DNA of 64,000 nt. It comes from an uncultured Allomuricauda sp. Its GTDB lineage: Bacteria; Bacteroidota; Bacteroidia; Flavobacteriales; Flavobacteriaceae. The notes under the pieces were generated by a model that was not told the origin of the DNA, searched no databases, and saw only the letters and a list, made by a program, of their open reading frames with translations. Position numbers and translations under genes: made by a program. The stretch is taken from NCBI RefSeq assembly GCF_947499585.1, contig NZ_CANMOO010000004.1, positions 204,651 through 268,650 of the forward strand, given 5' to 3'. This document shows positions 54,038-63,163 of this stretch, in pieces; within the stretch, counting starts at the first letter, position 1; each line of letters begins with the position of its first letter.

Positions 54038-55120
54038 ATGAAAACAATCAAAACTCTATTATTGCTGTGCCTGTTTATAAATGGGTGTAAGTCAAATCAA
54101 GAACTGCAAACTATTTTTTCATTTAAGGTTGGTTCTGAAAAAATCACTGGAATTCTGGTCTCTAAGTATGATTTTGAAAGTGAACAGTTTGTAGAATTGA
54201 AATCTCTATCCTTTGATGAGCTTGGTAAAAATTATCAAATAATAGATCAATATTTGGAGCCTTCTATTTATACCGTAAAACTGAATACAGGCAAAGAAAT
54301 GAGAATTGCGGTGGAGCAAAGTGGTTTAATCAAGTTAAGGTTAGATGAGGAGATTTTATTGGAATCCAATGTGGCAGCTGAGTCTAATTTCAACCAAAGC
54401 ATTGAAAGCCTTAATAAGGAATTTTTTGCGGATATGATTAAGGATTTTGATCTGGCCATGAAAAATAATGATGTGGAACGGATTGCTGAATTAGAAAAAA
54501 GGAAAGACGAAGTTTTGGTCAAATTTATAGCAGCAATGGAAAATCTTGTTCGCAAAATGGGACCTTCAGCCTTGGCATATGACGCCTTGGCTTATTTTGA
54601 CCTTTATAAGAACAATAAGTTTTTCAAGGAAATGTTAGAAAAATTTGAAGCCGAATATCCAGAAAGTGAAATGAGCAGTTCACTACGGATAAGAATAGAT
54701 ATGGCAGATCAGTTCAAAATTGGAGGTAAGGCTATAAATTTTAAAGCTAATAATATGGAAGGGTCTTTAGTTGATCTTGCCCATTTTAAGGGTTCTTATG
54801 TGCTGGTAGATTTTTGGGCATCTTGGTGCAGGCCTTGTAGGGTTGAAAACCCCAAACTAATGGTACTCTATGAGGAATATAAAGATGTCAAGTTCGATAT
54901 TATTGGTGTTAGTATTGATTCAGATGCTTCTTTATGGCGAAAAGCAATTGAAAAAGATGGAATTGGTTGGAATCAAATCCTGGATAAAGACCAATCAATC
55001 TTTAAACTTTATCTGCTTTCATCACTTCCTTCCAATTTTTTGTTAGATCCTGAAGGAATAATTATAGCAAAAAACATCAATGCAGAAGAGCTTGAGGTGA
55101 AATTGAATGCAGTAAGATAA
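54038..55120 (+). CDS. TlpA-like thioredoxin-fold lipoprotein
   Basis: 360 residues. Lipoprotein signal MKTIKTLLLLCLFINGC, an N-terminal DUF4369-like beta region, a helical middle (from ESLNKEFFADMIKDFDLAMKN) and a C-terminal TlpA/AhpC-type domain with VDFWASWCRPCRVENPKL; the CxxC is WCRPC. Such proteins reduce or oxidise disulfides in the periplasm. The substrate is not known. Downstream convergent methyltransferase gene. Confidence 0.9.
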   Translation: MKTIKTLLLLCLFINGCKSNQELQTIFSFKVGSEKITGILVSKYDFESEQFVELKSLSFDELGKNYQIIDQYLEPSIYTVKLNTGKEMRIAVEQSGLIKLRLDEEILLESNVAAESNFNQSIESLNKEFFADMIKDFDLAMKNNDVERIAELEKRKDEVLVKFIAAMENLVRKMGPSALAYDALAYFDLYKNNKFFKEMLEKFEAEYPESEMSSSLRIRIDMADQFKIGGKAINFKANNMEGSLVDLAHFKGSYVLVDFWASWCRPCRVENPKLMVLYEEYKDVKFDIIGVSIDSDASLWRKAIEKDGIGWNQILDKDQSIFKLYLLSSLPSNFLLDPEGIIIAKNINAEELEVKLNAVR

Positions 55121-55152
55121 GTATTGCTGAAAGCAGCTTACTATGGTGAAAA

Positions 55153-55917
55153 TCATTTCCTGACAAAGGGAATGATTTCGCCTTTGGCCAATCTATATTT
55201 TTCAACTTCTTCTTTAGGTAATTTTTGCGTATAATCAACTTCTTCAACCTTAAAGCCAATACTTCTTAATTTGCCAAAATAATCCTTGCCATAGATACGA
55301 ACATGGTCATATTGACCAAAAATTTTTGCTCTTTCCTTTCTATCGGTTATGGAATCATCTTCAAAGGTTTCCGCTCTTTTTTGATCTTGCGGAATTTGAA
55401 AAATCCCCCAACCTCCCGGTTTTAGAATGCGAAACAACTCCTGCATAGCTTTGGTATCATCAGGGATGTGCTCTAGAACATGGTTGCAGAGAATTATATC
55501 AAAAGAATCATCCTTAAATGGAAGATCACAGATATCTGCTTTTACTTCGGCTAATGGAGAATTTAAATCAGTAGTGGTATAGTCAATGTTTCCTAGTTTT
55601 TTAAACCTTTTATGAAAAGCTTGTTCCGGCGCAAAATGAAGCACTTTATTTGCTTTGGTAAAGAAGTCAGTTTCATTTTTTAAATACAGCCACAGCAATC
55701 TGTGTCGTTCTAAAGATAGGGTAGAGGGGGAGAGCACATTTTCCCTGGGATTTTCATAACCATAAGGCAGAAATGCTCTAAAACTTTTTCCGTCAATAGG
55801 GTCAGTGTAATTATTCCCTTTTAAAGAAAAGGCTACTAATGGTCTTACCCAATAACTTAGTTTAATAAGTAATGGTCTTGGGATAAGGTTCAAGAAAAAT
55901 TTAAAGAGCCGTTTCAT
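55153..55917 (-). CDS. Class I SAM-dependent methyltransferase
   Basis: 254 residues. Motifs are VLHFAPEQAFHKRFKKL, YTTTDLNSPLAEVKADICDLPFKDDSFDIILCNHVLEHIPDDTKAMQEL (broken here across the SAM site) and LKPGGWGIFQIPQ. Its N-terminal FLNLIPRPLLIKL is hydrophobic but not a clear membrane helix. Substrate unknown; this type often acts on sugar or lipid-linked compounds. It lies 35 bases downstream of map on the same strand. Confidence 0.88.
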   Translation of the reverse strand: MKRLFKFFLNLIPRPLLIKLSYWVRPLVAFSLKGNNYTDPIDGKSFRAFLPYGYENPRENVLSPSTLSLERHRLLWLYLKNETDFFTKANKVLHFAPEQAFHKRFKKLGNIDYTTTDLNSPLAEVKADICDLPFKDDSFDIILCNHVLEHIPDDTKAMQELFRILKPGGWGIFQIPQDQKRAETFEDDSITDRKERAKIFGQYDHVRIYGKDYFGKLRSIGFKVEEVDYTQKLPKEEVEKYRLAKGEIIPFVRK

Positions 55918-55952
55918 TTGGTTTTATCCTGGCAAAAGCAAGATGGTGTGGT

Positions 55953-56771
55953 CTAAAGTTGTAATTTTTTACTTCTAAACTCTTCTTCTTCATTGTTTAC
56001 AATACCAAGGGCATCATAAATATATTGGAAAGTGGAAAGCAGTTCTGGTTTTCCATCTATAAGGGCTACATCATGCTCAAAATGAGCGCTGGGTTTTCCA
56101 TCAGCAGTCAAAATGGTCCATCCATCCTTAAGTTGCTTTATTCTTCGAGTACCCATGTTTACCATAGGTTCAATGGCCACAACCATTCCATCCACAAACT
56201 TCTTCCCACGACCTCGTTTACCATAGTTGGGCATTTGGGGGTCCTCATGAAGCTCAGTGCCCAATCCATGACCTACCAATTCTCTAACGATACCATACCC
56301 ATGGTTTTCACAATAGTTTTGAATTGCAAAACCAACATCACCCACTCGGTTTCCCAATTTAAATTCTCGAATTCCCATATAAAGGGATTCCTTAGTGACC
56401 TTAAGTAATTTTTTGGTGTATTCTGCTACCTCGCCAACTTCAAAAGTATATGCATGGTCTCCATAGAATCCATTTTTGAATGCGCCGCAATCCACTGATA
56501 TGATATCTCCATCTTTAAGCAGTTCATTATTTGGAATACCATGTACAACCTGCGCATTTGGACTCCAATTCAATGTGTTGGGAAAATCGTACATACCCAA
56601 AAAACCTGGCTCTGCTCCTTGCTCGCGAATAAAGTCCTCAGCCAATTTGTCCAGCTGTAATGGATTTGCTCCTGGCTTAATCTCAGAGGCCAACATCCCT
56701 AAAGTTCTGGAAACCACCAATGCACTTTCTCGCATTAGTTCAATCTCCTCTGCAGTTTTAATCTTTATCAT
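55953..56771 (-). CDS. map: Type I methionine aminopeptidase
   Basis: 272 residues. It removes the start methionine from new proteins. Family stretches are IKTAEEIELMRESALVVSRTL, VVHGIPNNELLKDGDIISVDCGAF (metal-binding Asp), GDHAYTFEVG, GHGLGTELHEDPQMPNYGKRG (metal-binding His) and MVVAIEPMVNMG (Glu). The TAnnTTTG box is so near that the mRNA would be leaderless. Confidence 0.96.
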   Translation of the reverse strand: MIKIKTAEEIELMRESALVVSRTLGMLASEIKPGANPLQLDKLAEDFIREQGAEPGFLGMYDFPNTLNWSPNAQVVHGIPNNELLKDGDIISVDCGAFKNGFYGDHAYTFEVGEVAEYTKKLLKVTKESLYMGIREFKLGNRVGDVGFAIQNYCENHGYGIVRELVGHGLGTELHEDPQMPNYGKRGRGKKFVDGMVVAIEPMVNMGTRRIKQLKDGWTILTADGKPSAHFEHDVALIDGKPELLSTFQYIYDALGIVNNEEEEFRSKKLQL

Positions 56772-56776
56772 GAGGG

Positions 56777-56784
56777 CAAAGATA
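56777..56784 (-). promoter_or_regulatory. Flavobacterial -7 element (TATCTTTG) at the map start
   Basis: Minus-strand TATCTTTG, an exact TAnnTTTG match, with only five bases between it and the ATG. Transcription would begin at or next to the start codon. Confidence 0.5.
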
Positions 56785-56832
56785 AGAGGAAATCAATTAA
56801 TTGTGGTTTCATAAGAAACAGGACAATTTTCG

Positions 56833-58350
56833 CTATATCAATGATTCTTGAGTCATCAGCGAAGGTTTTTCAACTCCAATTAATTTTAAAATAGTTGGAG
56901 CTATATCACCCAATACCCCATCCTTTATTTCTTTGATATCATTGTCTACCAATATAAGCGGAACTGGATTTGTTGTATGGGCAGTATTGGGACTTCCATC
57001 TGGGTTTACCATGGTGTCGCAATTCCCATGATCAGCGATTACTATTGTTGAATAACCATTTTCCAATCCAGCCGTAATGACGTCTTTGGCACATTCATCA
57101 ACAGTTTCACAGGCTTTGATTGCGGCTTCCATAATCCCTGTATGGCCTACCATATCTGGATTAGCGAAGTTAAGGCACACAAAACTAGCTTCTCCTTTTT
57201 GTAACTCTGGTATAATGGCATCCCTAATTTCATAGGCGCTCATTTCCGGTTTCAAATCGTAGGTCGCCACTTTGGGCGAAGGACATAAAATTCTTTTTTC
57301 TCCATCAAAAGGTTCTTCTCTACCTCCATTGAAGAAGAAGGTCACATGGGGATACTTCTCTGTTTCTGCAATACGTATTTGTTTTTTTCCGTTCCTGGCA
57401 AGAACTTCGCCTAGCGTATCTTTTAGATTTTCTTTGTCGTATACGACTTTAACACCATTGAACGAATCATCATAATTGGTCATAGTAACATAGTACAGGT
57501 CCAACTTATGCATATTTTGTTCATGAAAGTCTTGCTGATTTAATACTTGCGTAAGTTCCCGCCCTCTATCCGTTCTAAAATTGAAGAAAATTACAACGTC
57601 TCCATTCTCAATTTTTGCCAAGGGATTAGATGCCGTATCGGTTAAGACCAATGGCTTTATGAATTCATCCGTAACACCTTGATCATAACTTTTTTGAATG
57701 GCCTCAGAAATATCCTTTACCTTTTCTCCTTCATTATTCACCATTACATCGTAGGCCAATTTAACCCGCTCCCATCTTTTATCACGATCCATGGCGTAAT
57801 ACCGCCCTATAACGGTTGCAAGTTTGGTATTTTTATCTGAGCAGTAGTCGGTAATATCTTGCAAAAAACCTTTCCCGCTTTTTGGATCGACATCCCTACC
57901 ATCTGTAAACGCATGAACAAAGGATTTTTGCACCCCACTTTGATGGCATGCTTTTATTAAAGCTTTTAAATGGTCTACATGGCTATGTACACCGCCATCA
58001 CTTACCAAACCTAAAAAATGTACAGGTTTGTTGTTGGACTTGGCATAATCAAAAGCATCATTTAAAACCACTTCTTGTTTAAGCGTGTCTTCTTTTACGG
58101 CCTTATTGATTTTTGCTAAATCTTGGTAAACTATCCTTCCTGCACCCAAGTTCATGTGGCCCACTTCACTATTTCCCATCTGACCTTCTGGAAGACCTAC
58201 GTTCATTCCGTCTGTAAGCAGATTTGCATCAGGGTATTTGGAATATAGAGAATCTACAAATGGAGTATTTGCTTGAGCGATAGCTGAAATTTTTGGGTCT
58301 GGCGATTTACCCCAGCCATCCAATATCATCAGGATTGTCTTCTTGTTCAT
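56833..58350 (-). CDS. gpmI: 2,3-bisphosphoglycerate-independent phosphoglycerate mutase
   Basis: 505 residues. It interconverts 3- and 2-phosphoglycerate in glycolysis with manganese. Family stretches are MILDGWGKSPDP (metal Asp), GQMGNSEVGHMNLGAGR (catalytic Ser), HAFTDGRDVDPKSG, FFNFRTDRGRELTQ, YPHVTFFFNGGREE and VIADHGNCDTM (metal Asp and His). Monocistronic with a promoter box 18 bases upstream. Confidence 0.97.
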   Translation of the reverse strand: MNKKTILMILDGWGKSPDPKISAIAQANTPFVDSLYSKYPDANLLTDGMNVGLPEGQMGNSEVGHMNLGAGRIVYQDLAKINKAVKEDTLKQEVVLNDAFDYAKSNNKPVHFLGLVSDGGVHSHVDHLKALIKACHQSGVQKSFVHAFTDGRDVDPKSGKGFLQDITDYCSDKNTKLATVIGRYYAMDRDKRWERVKLAYDVMVNNEGEKVKDISEAIQKSYDQGVTDEFIKPLVLTDTASNPLAKIENGDVVIFFNFRTDRGRELTQVLNQQDFHEQNMHKLDLYYVTMTNYDDSFNGVKVVYDKENLKDTLGEVLARNGKKQIRIAETEKYPHVTFFFNGGREEPFDGEKRILCPSPKVATYDLKPEMSAYEIRDAIIPELQKGEASFVCLNFANPDMVGHTGIMEAAIKACETVDECAKDVITAGLENGYSTIVIADHGNCDTMVNPDGSPNTAHTTNPVPLILVDNDIKEIKDGVLGDIAPTILKLIGVEKPSLMTQESLI

Positions 58351-58367
58351 GGTATTGTATTGAGTTC

Positions 58368-58375
58368 CAAAAATA
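58368..58375 (-). promoter_or_regulatory. Flavobacterial -7 element (TATTTTTG) upstream of gpmI
   Basis: Minus-strand TATTTTTG fits TAnnTTTG, 17 bases before the gpmI ATG. Confidence 0.45.
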
Positions 58376-58557
58376 TAATGATTTAGCTGGATGCCCTAGT
58401 CTTTTTAGGCTTTTCTACTTGCGGATTTGTTAATAATTTATGTTAAAAAAAACGGTGTTGTTAAAGTTTAGTTATTTAAGTGTTAATGCTGTAACATTTG
58501 GGGATTGACGGAGTCTATTTTTATATAAGTTAAATCTATAATCAAAAATTATTCATC

Positions 58558-58950
58558 ATGAGAAAAACAATCCTAACAGTAGCTGCAGCATGTATGCTGG
58601 CAGTTACAGGCGTATGCGCCAATGAAACAGCAACAACTTTTGAAGCTGATTTGAATTCGACAGAGGTTTCTGTTGAACTTAGTTCCTTTTGCAAAGCAAT
58701 TGTAAAAGGGGATTTTGAAACAGTGAAAAAGCTGATTGAATTGGGAGAGGATGTAAATCAAAAATCGCTAGGAATGGCTCCAATCCATTTTGCAGCTCGT
58801 TACAATCAAACGGAAATTTTGGAGTTGCTTATTGCTAATGGAGCAAACATTAAAAAGCGATGTGACAAAGGCTATACTGCGAAAAAATATGCTGAGCTAT
58901 CAAATGCGGTGGAAGCAATGGAAATACTTAAATTGGCTATGAAGAAATAA
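58558..58950 (+). CDS. Small exported ankyrin-repeat protein
   Basis: 130 residues with signal peptide (MRKTILTVAAACMLAVTGVCA). After a short acidic linker, about two ankyrin repeats follow (FETVKKLIELGEDVNQKSL, GMAPIHFAARYNQTEILELLIANGANIKKR, GYTAKKYAEL). Ankyrin repeats bind other proteins; partners unknown. Own terminator follows. Confidence 0.85.
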   Translation: MRKTILTVAAACMLAVTGVCANETATTFEADLNSTEVSVELSSFCKAIVKGDFETVKKLIELGEDVNQKSLGMAPIHFAARYNQTEILELLIANGANIKKRCDKGYTAKKYAELSNAVEAMEILKLAMKK

Positions 58951-58973
58951 ATTGAGGAGTTTATTCATTCAGC

Positions 58974-59002
58974 AAAAAGCCCATCCAAAGGATGGGCTTT
59001 TT
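58974..59002 (+). terminator. Intrinsic terminator after the ankyrin gene
   Basis: GCCCATCC and GGATGGGC (58979-58986, 58990-58997) form an 8-bp stem with a 3-base loop, framed by A5 and T6 tracts; it may stop transcription from both sides. Confidence 0.88.
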
Positions 59003-59055
59003 TATTCATCTACTTTTATAGTGTTCATGTAAAAGAGTAAACGATTCTCGTTTTT

Positions 59056-59223
59056 TTAAAAATCAAACCCTGTAAAGGCTCGATATAAAAATGCATACAG
59101 TGCCATAAATAACAGTATGCCGCAAAATATAGCATATCCTTTTAGTAAAAGGACAACAAAGCTAGGCCTACAGTCATCAAACGCTTCCGTATAAAGACTT
59201 TTGAAATGTAATAGTGTTCCCAT
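59056..59223 (-). CDS. 55-residue single-helix membrane protein
   Basis: ATG at 59223, TAA at 59056. Product MGTLLHFKSLYTEAF... with a long hydrophobic helix (SFVVLLLKGYAIFCGILLF, then MALYAFLYRAF) and the ending TGFDF. It resembles, from memory and unchecked, small flavobacterial proteins of the DUF6747 type. No signal-peptide cleavage site is likely, so it stays in the membrane. Confidence 0.6.
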   Translation of the reverse strand: MGTLLHFKSLYTEAFDDCRPSFVVLLLKGYAIFCGILLFMALYAFLYRAFTGFDF

Positions 59224-59340
59224 GTGTTCTTCTCGTTAGATAGCACAAAGGAGGTTATAGATAGGTATTAATGATTTGGGGTCAATCAAAGGTAGTCAAA
59301 ACTGACGAATAGAAAGTTTTAATCGATGAACACACCGATT

Positions 59341-60105
59341 CTATCGACCTGAATATTTTTCAATGGCTTCCTTGATTTTTTCAATCCTGTTTTCTGGGTC
59401 GGGATGGGTACTTTGAAATTCTGGAACTCTATTTGGACCAGCAGCAGATTTTAAAATTTCCATCACCTTGATCATTTCGTATGGGTCATAGCCAGCCTGA
59501 ATCATAAATAATACTCCGAGCTCATCACTTTCCAGTTCATCACCCCTTCCATTTTTCAACAATGTATTCTGGCCAATACCGCTTACCAAGCTGCCCATAT
59601 CACCACCAACCGATGCGCCGGTTGCCAAAGTTTGCCAAAAACTGCTTTCAGCGATCCGTTCAGCAGAGTGCCTTCCTATTACATGACCAATTTCATGACC
59701 AAGTACACCTGCCAGCTGTGCTTCTGTAAGTTGCGAGAATAGGGCATAAGTAATAAAACACTGCCCACCGGGCAATGCAAATGCATTTATGGCTCTATCA
59801 TCAGCCAATAAATGAAAATCATATCTATAAGGTGTTTCTCTTGCTATACTATTCTGAATGAGCTTATTGCCTACAGCATCTACTAAAGCTTGCATTCTTT
59901 CATCTGGATACAGTCCGCCATGCTGTTGGGCCATTTCTGGAGCGCTTTGCAGACCAATAGCAATCTCTTGATCGGCCGACATGTTTATGTTTTGAACTCT
60001 TCCTGTATATGGATTCTCTTCCTTATTACTGCAGCGTTGGACAAATGCAAAAGCTACAATAGCCAAGCCGATAAGGATACGAATTTTCCAACTTCCTCTT
60101 CTCAT
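59341..60105 (-). CDS. M48-family zinc metalloprotease, exported lipoprotein-like
   Basis: 254 residues. An N-terminal hydrophobic stretch (IRILIGLAIVAFAFVQRC) with Cys25 could be a lipoprotein signal or an anchor. The protease part has GVLGHEIGHVIGRHSAERI (HExxH) and, later, ELESDELGVLFMIQAGYDPYEM with the third zinc ligand Glu; the end EFQSTHPDPENRI is typical of YggG/LoiP-like enzymes that degrade or mature envelope proteins. Confidence 0.92.
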   Translation of the reverse strand: MRRGSWKIRILIGLAIVAFAFVQRCSNKEENPYTGRVQNINMSADQEIAIGLQSAPEMAQQHGGLYPDERMQALVDAVGNKLIQNSIARETPYRYDFHLLADDRAINAFALPGGQCFITYALFSQLTEAQLAGVLGHEIGHVIGRHSAERIAESSFWQTLATGASVGGDMGSLVSGIGQNTLLKNGRGDELESDELGVLFMIQAGYDPYEMIKVMEILKSAAGPNRVPEFQSTHPDPENRIEKIKEAIEKYSGR

Positions 60106-60144
60106 GGTAATAGTGTTCTTAGAAATTCAAGATACAAAAAAGGC

Positions 60145-60879
60145 TTATAACAGGTTTTGATTGATATCTAAAATATTATTTTGAATGTAAGTCTTTAGAA
60201 ATCCGGTAGTAAAATGTTCGCAGCCAACAAAATCTTCATTTTGAAGTAACTTAAGAATATTCTTTTTTCTGAAGGCAGTCAACATAGGAATTGATATAGG
60301 GGCATAGCTATAGTGCCAAGGTTCGTATTTGAAACCTCTTCTTTTCGGTTCATCGGTATAAACCAAATAGAATCCAAAACTTTCTGAGTTTTCATCAAGC
60401 CATGCCTTAAACTTCATAAATGGACCTCCTTCTTCAAATTTTTCAGGAACCAGAACATCACCGGTAACTTTAGGAAATCCATCAATAATATCAATGTCCG
60501 TTCCCCAGTGATGCCTGCTAGTGCCAGGGATTGTGGAATATTCAATAATTTTATCAATGGCATCCAAGGGTTGCATTTCGTCATCTTCTGTGTAACGTAG
60601 GTACTTTCGTTCCCAAATACCTTCCTGTCTGTAAAAATCCCTGAAACTTGATACCATTTTAACATCAAAACCATCTGAATATGCAGCTTTTTTCATTTTA
60701 ACAAAAGCCTCATATGCCTCTTCCCTTAAATTAATGCCCTCTCCATAAAGCGCTATTTCGGCTTTGCCCATAAGTTCAAGAATAGAATAGTCTGGGTCAG
60801 AATTAAGAGTTAACACTGGTGGAAAAGTGCAAGCAAGACTTGAAACCGCTGTTTTTTTAATGAAAGTCCTTCTTTTCAT
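60145..60879 (-). CDS. M15-family D,D-carboxypeptidase with Tat signal
   Basis: 244 residues. MKRRTFIKKTAVSSLACTF has the twin-arginine pattern (RRTFIKK), so export is probably by Tat. The VanY/M15 metal site is SRHHWGTDIDIID and EPWHYSYAP (His, Asp, His). These enzymes cut D-Ala-D-Ala or related bonds in cell-wall peptides. It lies 39 bases before the M48 gene on the same strand, so the two may be co-transcribed. Confidence 0.9.
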   Translation of the reverse strand: MKRRTFIKKTAVSSLACTFPPVLTLNSDPDYSILELMGKAEIALYGEGINLREEAYEAFVKMKKAAYSDGFDVKMVSSFRDFYRQEGIWERKYLRYTEDDEMQPLDAIDKIIEYSTIPGTSRHHWGTDIDIIDGFPKVTGDVLVPEKFEEGGPFMKFKAWLDENSESFGFYLVYTDEPKRRGFKYEPWHYSYAPISIPMLTAFRKKNILKLLQNEDFVGCEHFTTGFLKTYIQNNILDINQNLL

Positions 60880-60951
60880 AGAATGGATTTGATTTATGGG
60901 ACAAGTTAAGAAGTATTTTTTAGTCTGACTGAATCGATGAAAGGACTATTC

Positions 60952-62127
60952 TTAATCAGAAATGTACATATACCCTTGAAATTTTTCTCGAGTATCATTT
61001 ACCGTAAGAATGTAGAAATAAATTCCTGCGGATAGTCCAGAGCTTCTGCTGATTACTGTGTTACGATTAGATCGGCCATTAAATTCATTGGAATAGTTCA
61101 ATTTGGAATAGACCAGAACGCCGTAGCGGTTGTAAATGTTAAGAAGGTTATTGGGAGTATTTTCAATACCATCTATCAATAAAAAATCATTTATCCCATC
61201 GTTGTTTGGAGTCAAAAAGTAATTGTCCAAATCTAAAACGGTAAAAGGCTCCAGAAGATCATCCGTGCCTCCTAAAGTAATTATTTCATAGTCGTCTGGA
61301 ACAAAAGTTTCTGAAGTAATACTGCCTACTTGCAAATTTCCAGAAATAGAAGAATTACCTAATCTTTCCCATCTATTTTCTGTCTTGTTCCAACCAACAA
61401 CCATTAGGTTTTCAATATCTTCAGCCAGTAATCCTGTATTGCTATTAATGTCCCAAGTTAAGTTTACTACTGAAGGTTGATTGCCTTCTAATCGCCAGAA
61501 TTCTAATTCACTTATTTGCAGGTCGTCAAATTCCTTGCTATCGGTATTAAATTGTTGGGTTAAAGAAATTGGATTGTTGGGGTCCTCATTAAAATAAGCA
61601 CATCTGGCCAAACTGTTAATTGCATCAGAGGTCAAAGTAAGATGCCTTATCCTATTGCCATCACCTACTGGAAAAGTAATCAGTTCTTTGTTTGTGGCAC
61701 CTGCATATCCATTAATATGAGTAAGGTTTCCAGAACCAGCATAAAATGAAGTATCTATGAAATTGAGATAATTGTTATTTTCATTTTTTGAAGTAATGAT
61801 ATCACCTACAACAAAGTTTAGATTGTTAGTGACTCCCATCCAAGTTTCAAGAATTAGCCCGTTTTCTGTAACAATTTCCAAATCATCAAATATTGGGTTT
61901 GAAGTCCCAGAAATCCGCAATTGATTTGGGCTGTAAAAACCTGTTAGTCCCTGGTTTTTATCAAAAATACCATCATCTATCAAGTTAATATGAAACCCAA
62001 CAGAAGCCGTTGCATGAAACTGAAGATTTCCAAAATTATGCACAGCATCTTGTCCCAAGAGAATCGTGTTCAAGAACAGCAAACCTCCCCAAAGCAATGA
62101 TTTTATATGTCGATTTTGTATAAACAT
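60952..62127 (-). CDS. T9SS type B (gliding-motility C-terminal) sorting-domain protein
   Basis: 391 residues. N-terminal signal (MFIQNRHIKSLLWGGLLFLNTILLGQ), a beta-rich passenger (about 30-285) and a C-terminal sorting domain: NYFLTPNNDGINDFLLIDGI, LNIYNRYGVLVYSKLNY, SAGIYFYILTVND and GYMYISD. The C-terminal domain directs export and attachment by the type IX system (PorT and plug are encoded in this window). Last of three genes of the right-edge operon. Confidence 0.92.
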   Translation of the reverse strand: MFIQNRHIKSLLWGGLLFLNTILLGQDAVHNFGNLQFHATASVGFHINLIDDGIFDKNQGLTGFYSPNQLRISGTSNPIFDDLEIVTENGLILETWMGVTNNLNFVVGDIITSKNENNNYLNFIDTSFYAGSGNLTHINGYAGATNKELITFPVGDGNRIRHLTLTSDAINSLARCAYFNEDPNNPISLTQQFNTDSKEFDDLQISELEFWRLEGNQPSVVNLTWDINSNTGLLAEDIENLMVVGWNKTENRWERLGNSSISGNLQVGSITSETFVPDDYEIITLGGTDDLLEPFTVLDLDNYFLTPNNDGINDFLLIDGIENTPNNLLNIYNRYGVLVYSKLNYSNEFNGRSNRNTVISRSSGLSAGIYFYILTVNDTREKFQGYMYISD

Positions 62128-62143
62128 CCTTTACAGGTATATT

Positions 62144-63157
62144 CTAGTCTCTTACTATTTGTTGCCACTCTACACCATCGCTCTGAAAAGTATAACATCT
62201 CCCATTACGTATTTGAGTGCTGGTGCCCCCAGTATCACTTCTATATGTTGAACTGAACCTAGTACCTCCTGAATAGTTTTTAACAATGTAAATCCTCCCT
62301 TGACAACTATTTGCATTTGGGAAGGTTATATTCGGAGAACCACCCGTCATGATTATGGTATGATGGTCTTCAGTAAGGGTAACATTGCTTGTGATTCTTA
62401 CAATTGCGGTGGACATAGATCCGTTAACCTCGAAGGTGGAATTGGCCATTTGCCCTGTGTTTACACCTACTCTGGGTTTTGCGTTTTGGGCATTTGCACT
62501 TCCTTGAATTCTAAAAAGTTCTTTAAGTTGTTGGTCTCTATAATCAAAGCGTTTAAAAAGAAAAGGTTCTGCACCATCATCAGCGATAATAAATTCTAAT
62601 TCCCCAGCATTGGAAACACCATTAGAGCCAATTTCAAAAAAGTCAGTGCCTGCAGCACTTCCTTTAAGTCTAAAGTTTCCATCGCTATTGGTAAAGAACA
62701 TAGGTTTATAAAAGGCAGCGGCATCTGCCTGAAATTGTAAGGCCGAAACACCATTAGCGCCTTTAAGATAAGTCAGGTATTGATTCCCATCCGTATAATC
62801 ATTATAATTTTGGACTAATCCTAATGTTTGTCTTCTTCCAAACTCAAGGGTACTAACATTGTTAGATCTTATATCCATACTGACATCATTGGTTGTACCT
62901 AAGAATGATTCATTACTGCCTGCATTTCCGGTTAAAAGCCAATTTGAGTTTGAAGTAGTGACCCAATTAGTTCCGTTAAAAACTAGTAGCTCACGAGTGT
63001 CAGAGTTGAATAGCATTTGTCCCTGTTGCATACCGGTAATGGCATTTATTTCAGAAGTACTTCCTGTGTTGAGACTAAACAATAAACCTGCCTCAATTTG
63101 AGCAAAAGAAGAGTTGACCGTTAGAACAAAAATTAAAATTGCAAATACTTTTCTCAT
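62144..63157 (-). CDS. Exported beta-rich protein of unknown function
   Basis: 337 residues with signal peptide (MRKVFAILIFVLTVNSSFAQ). The rest is Asn/Gly/Thr-rich beta sequence like phage-tail or adhesin stalks (QQGQMLFNSDTRELLVFNGTNWV, SAGTDFFEIGSNGV-like units, KPRVGVNTGQMANSTFEVNGSM). No C-terminal T9SS domain is seen; it may be a partner of the collagen-like protein. The gap to the upstream gene is six bases. Confidence 0.78.
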   Translation of the reverse strand: MRKVFAILIFVLTVNSSFAQIEAGLLFSLNTGSTSEINAITGMQQGQMLFNSDTRELLVFNGTNWVTTSNSNWLLTGNAGSNESFLGTTNDVSMDIRSNNVSTLEFGRRQTLGLVQNYNDYTDGNQYLTYLKGANGVSALQFQADAAAFYKPMFFTNSDGNFRLKGSAAGTDFFEIGSNGVSNAGELEFIIADDGAEPFLFKRFDYRDQQLKELFRIQGSANAQNAKPRVGVNTGQMANSTFEVNGSMSTAIVRITSNVTLTEDHHTIIMTGGSPNITFPNANSCQGRIYIVKNYSGGTRFSSTYRSDTGGTSTQIRNGRCYTFQSDGVEWQQIVRD

Positions 63158-63163
63158 AGTTAT

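Noticed and set aside
55151..55175. A near-perfect inverted repeat (AATCATTTCC / GGGAATGATT) at the methyltransferase stop.
   Set aside because: It overlaps the stop codon and lacks a T run on either side, so I do not call it a terminator.
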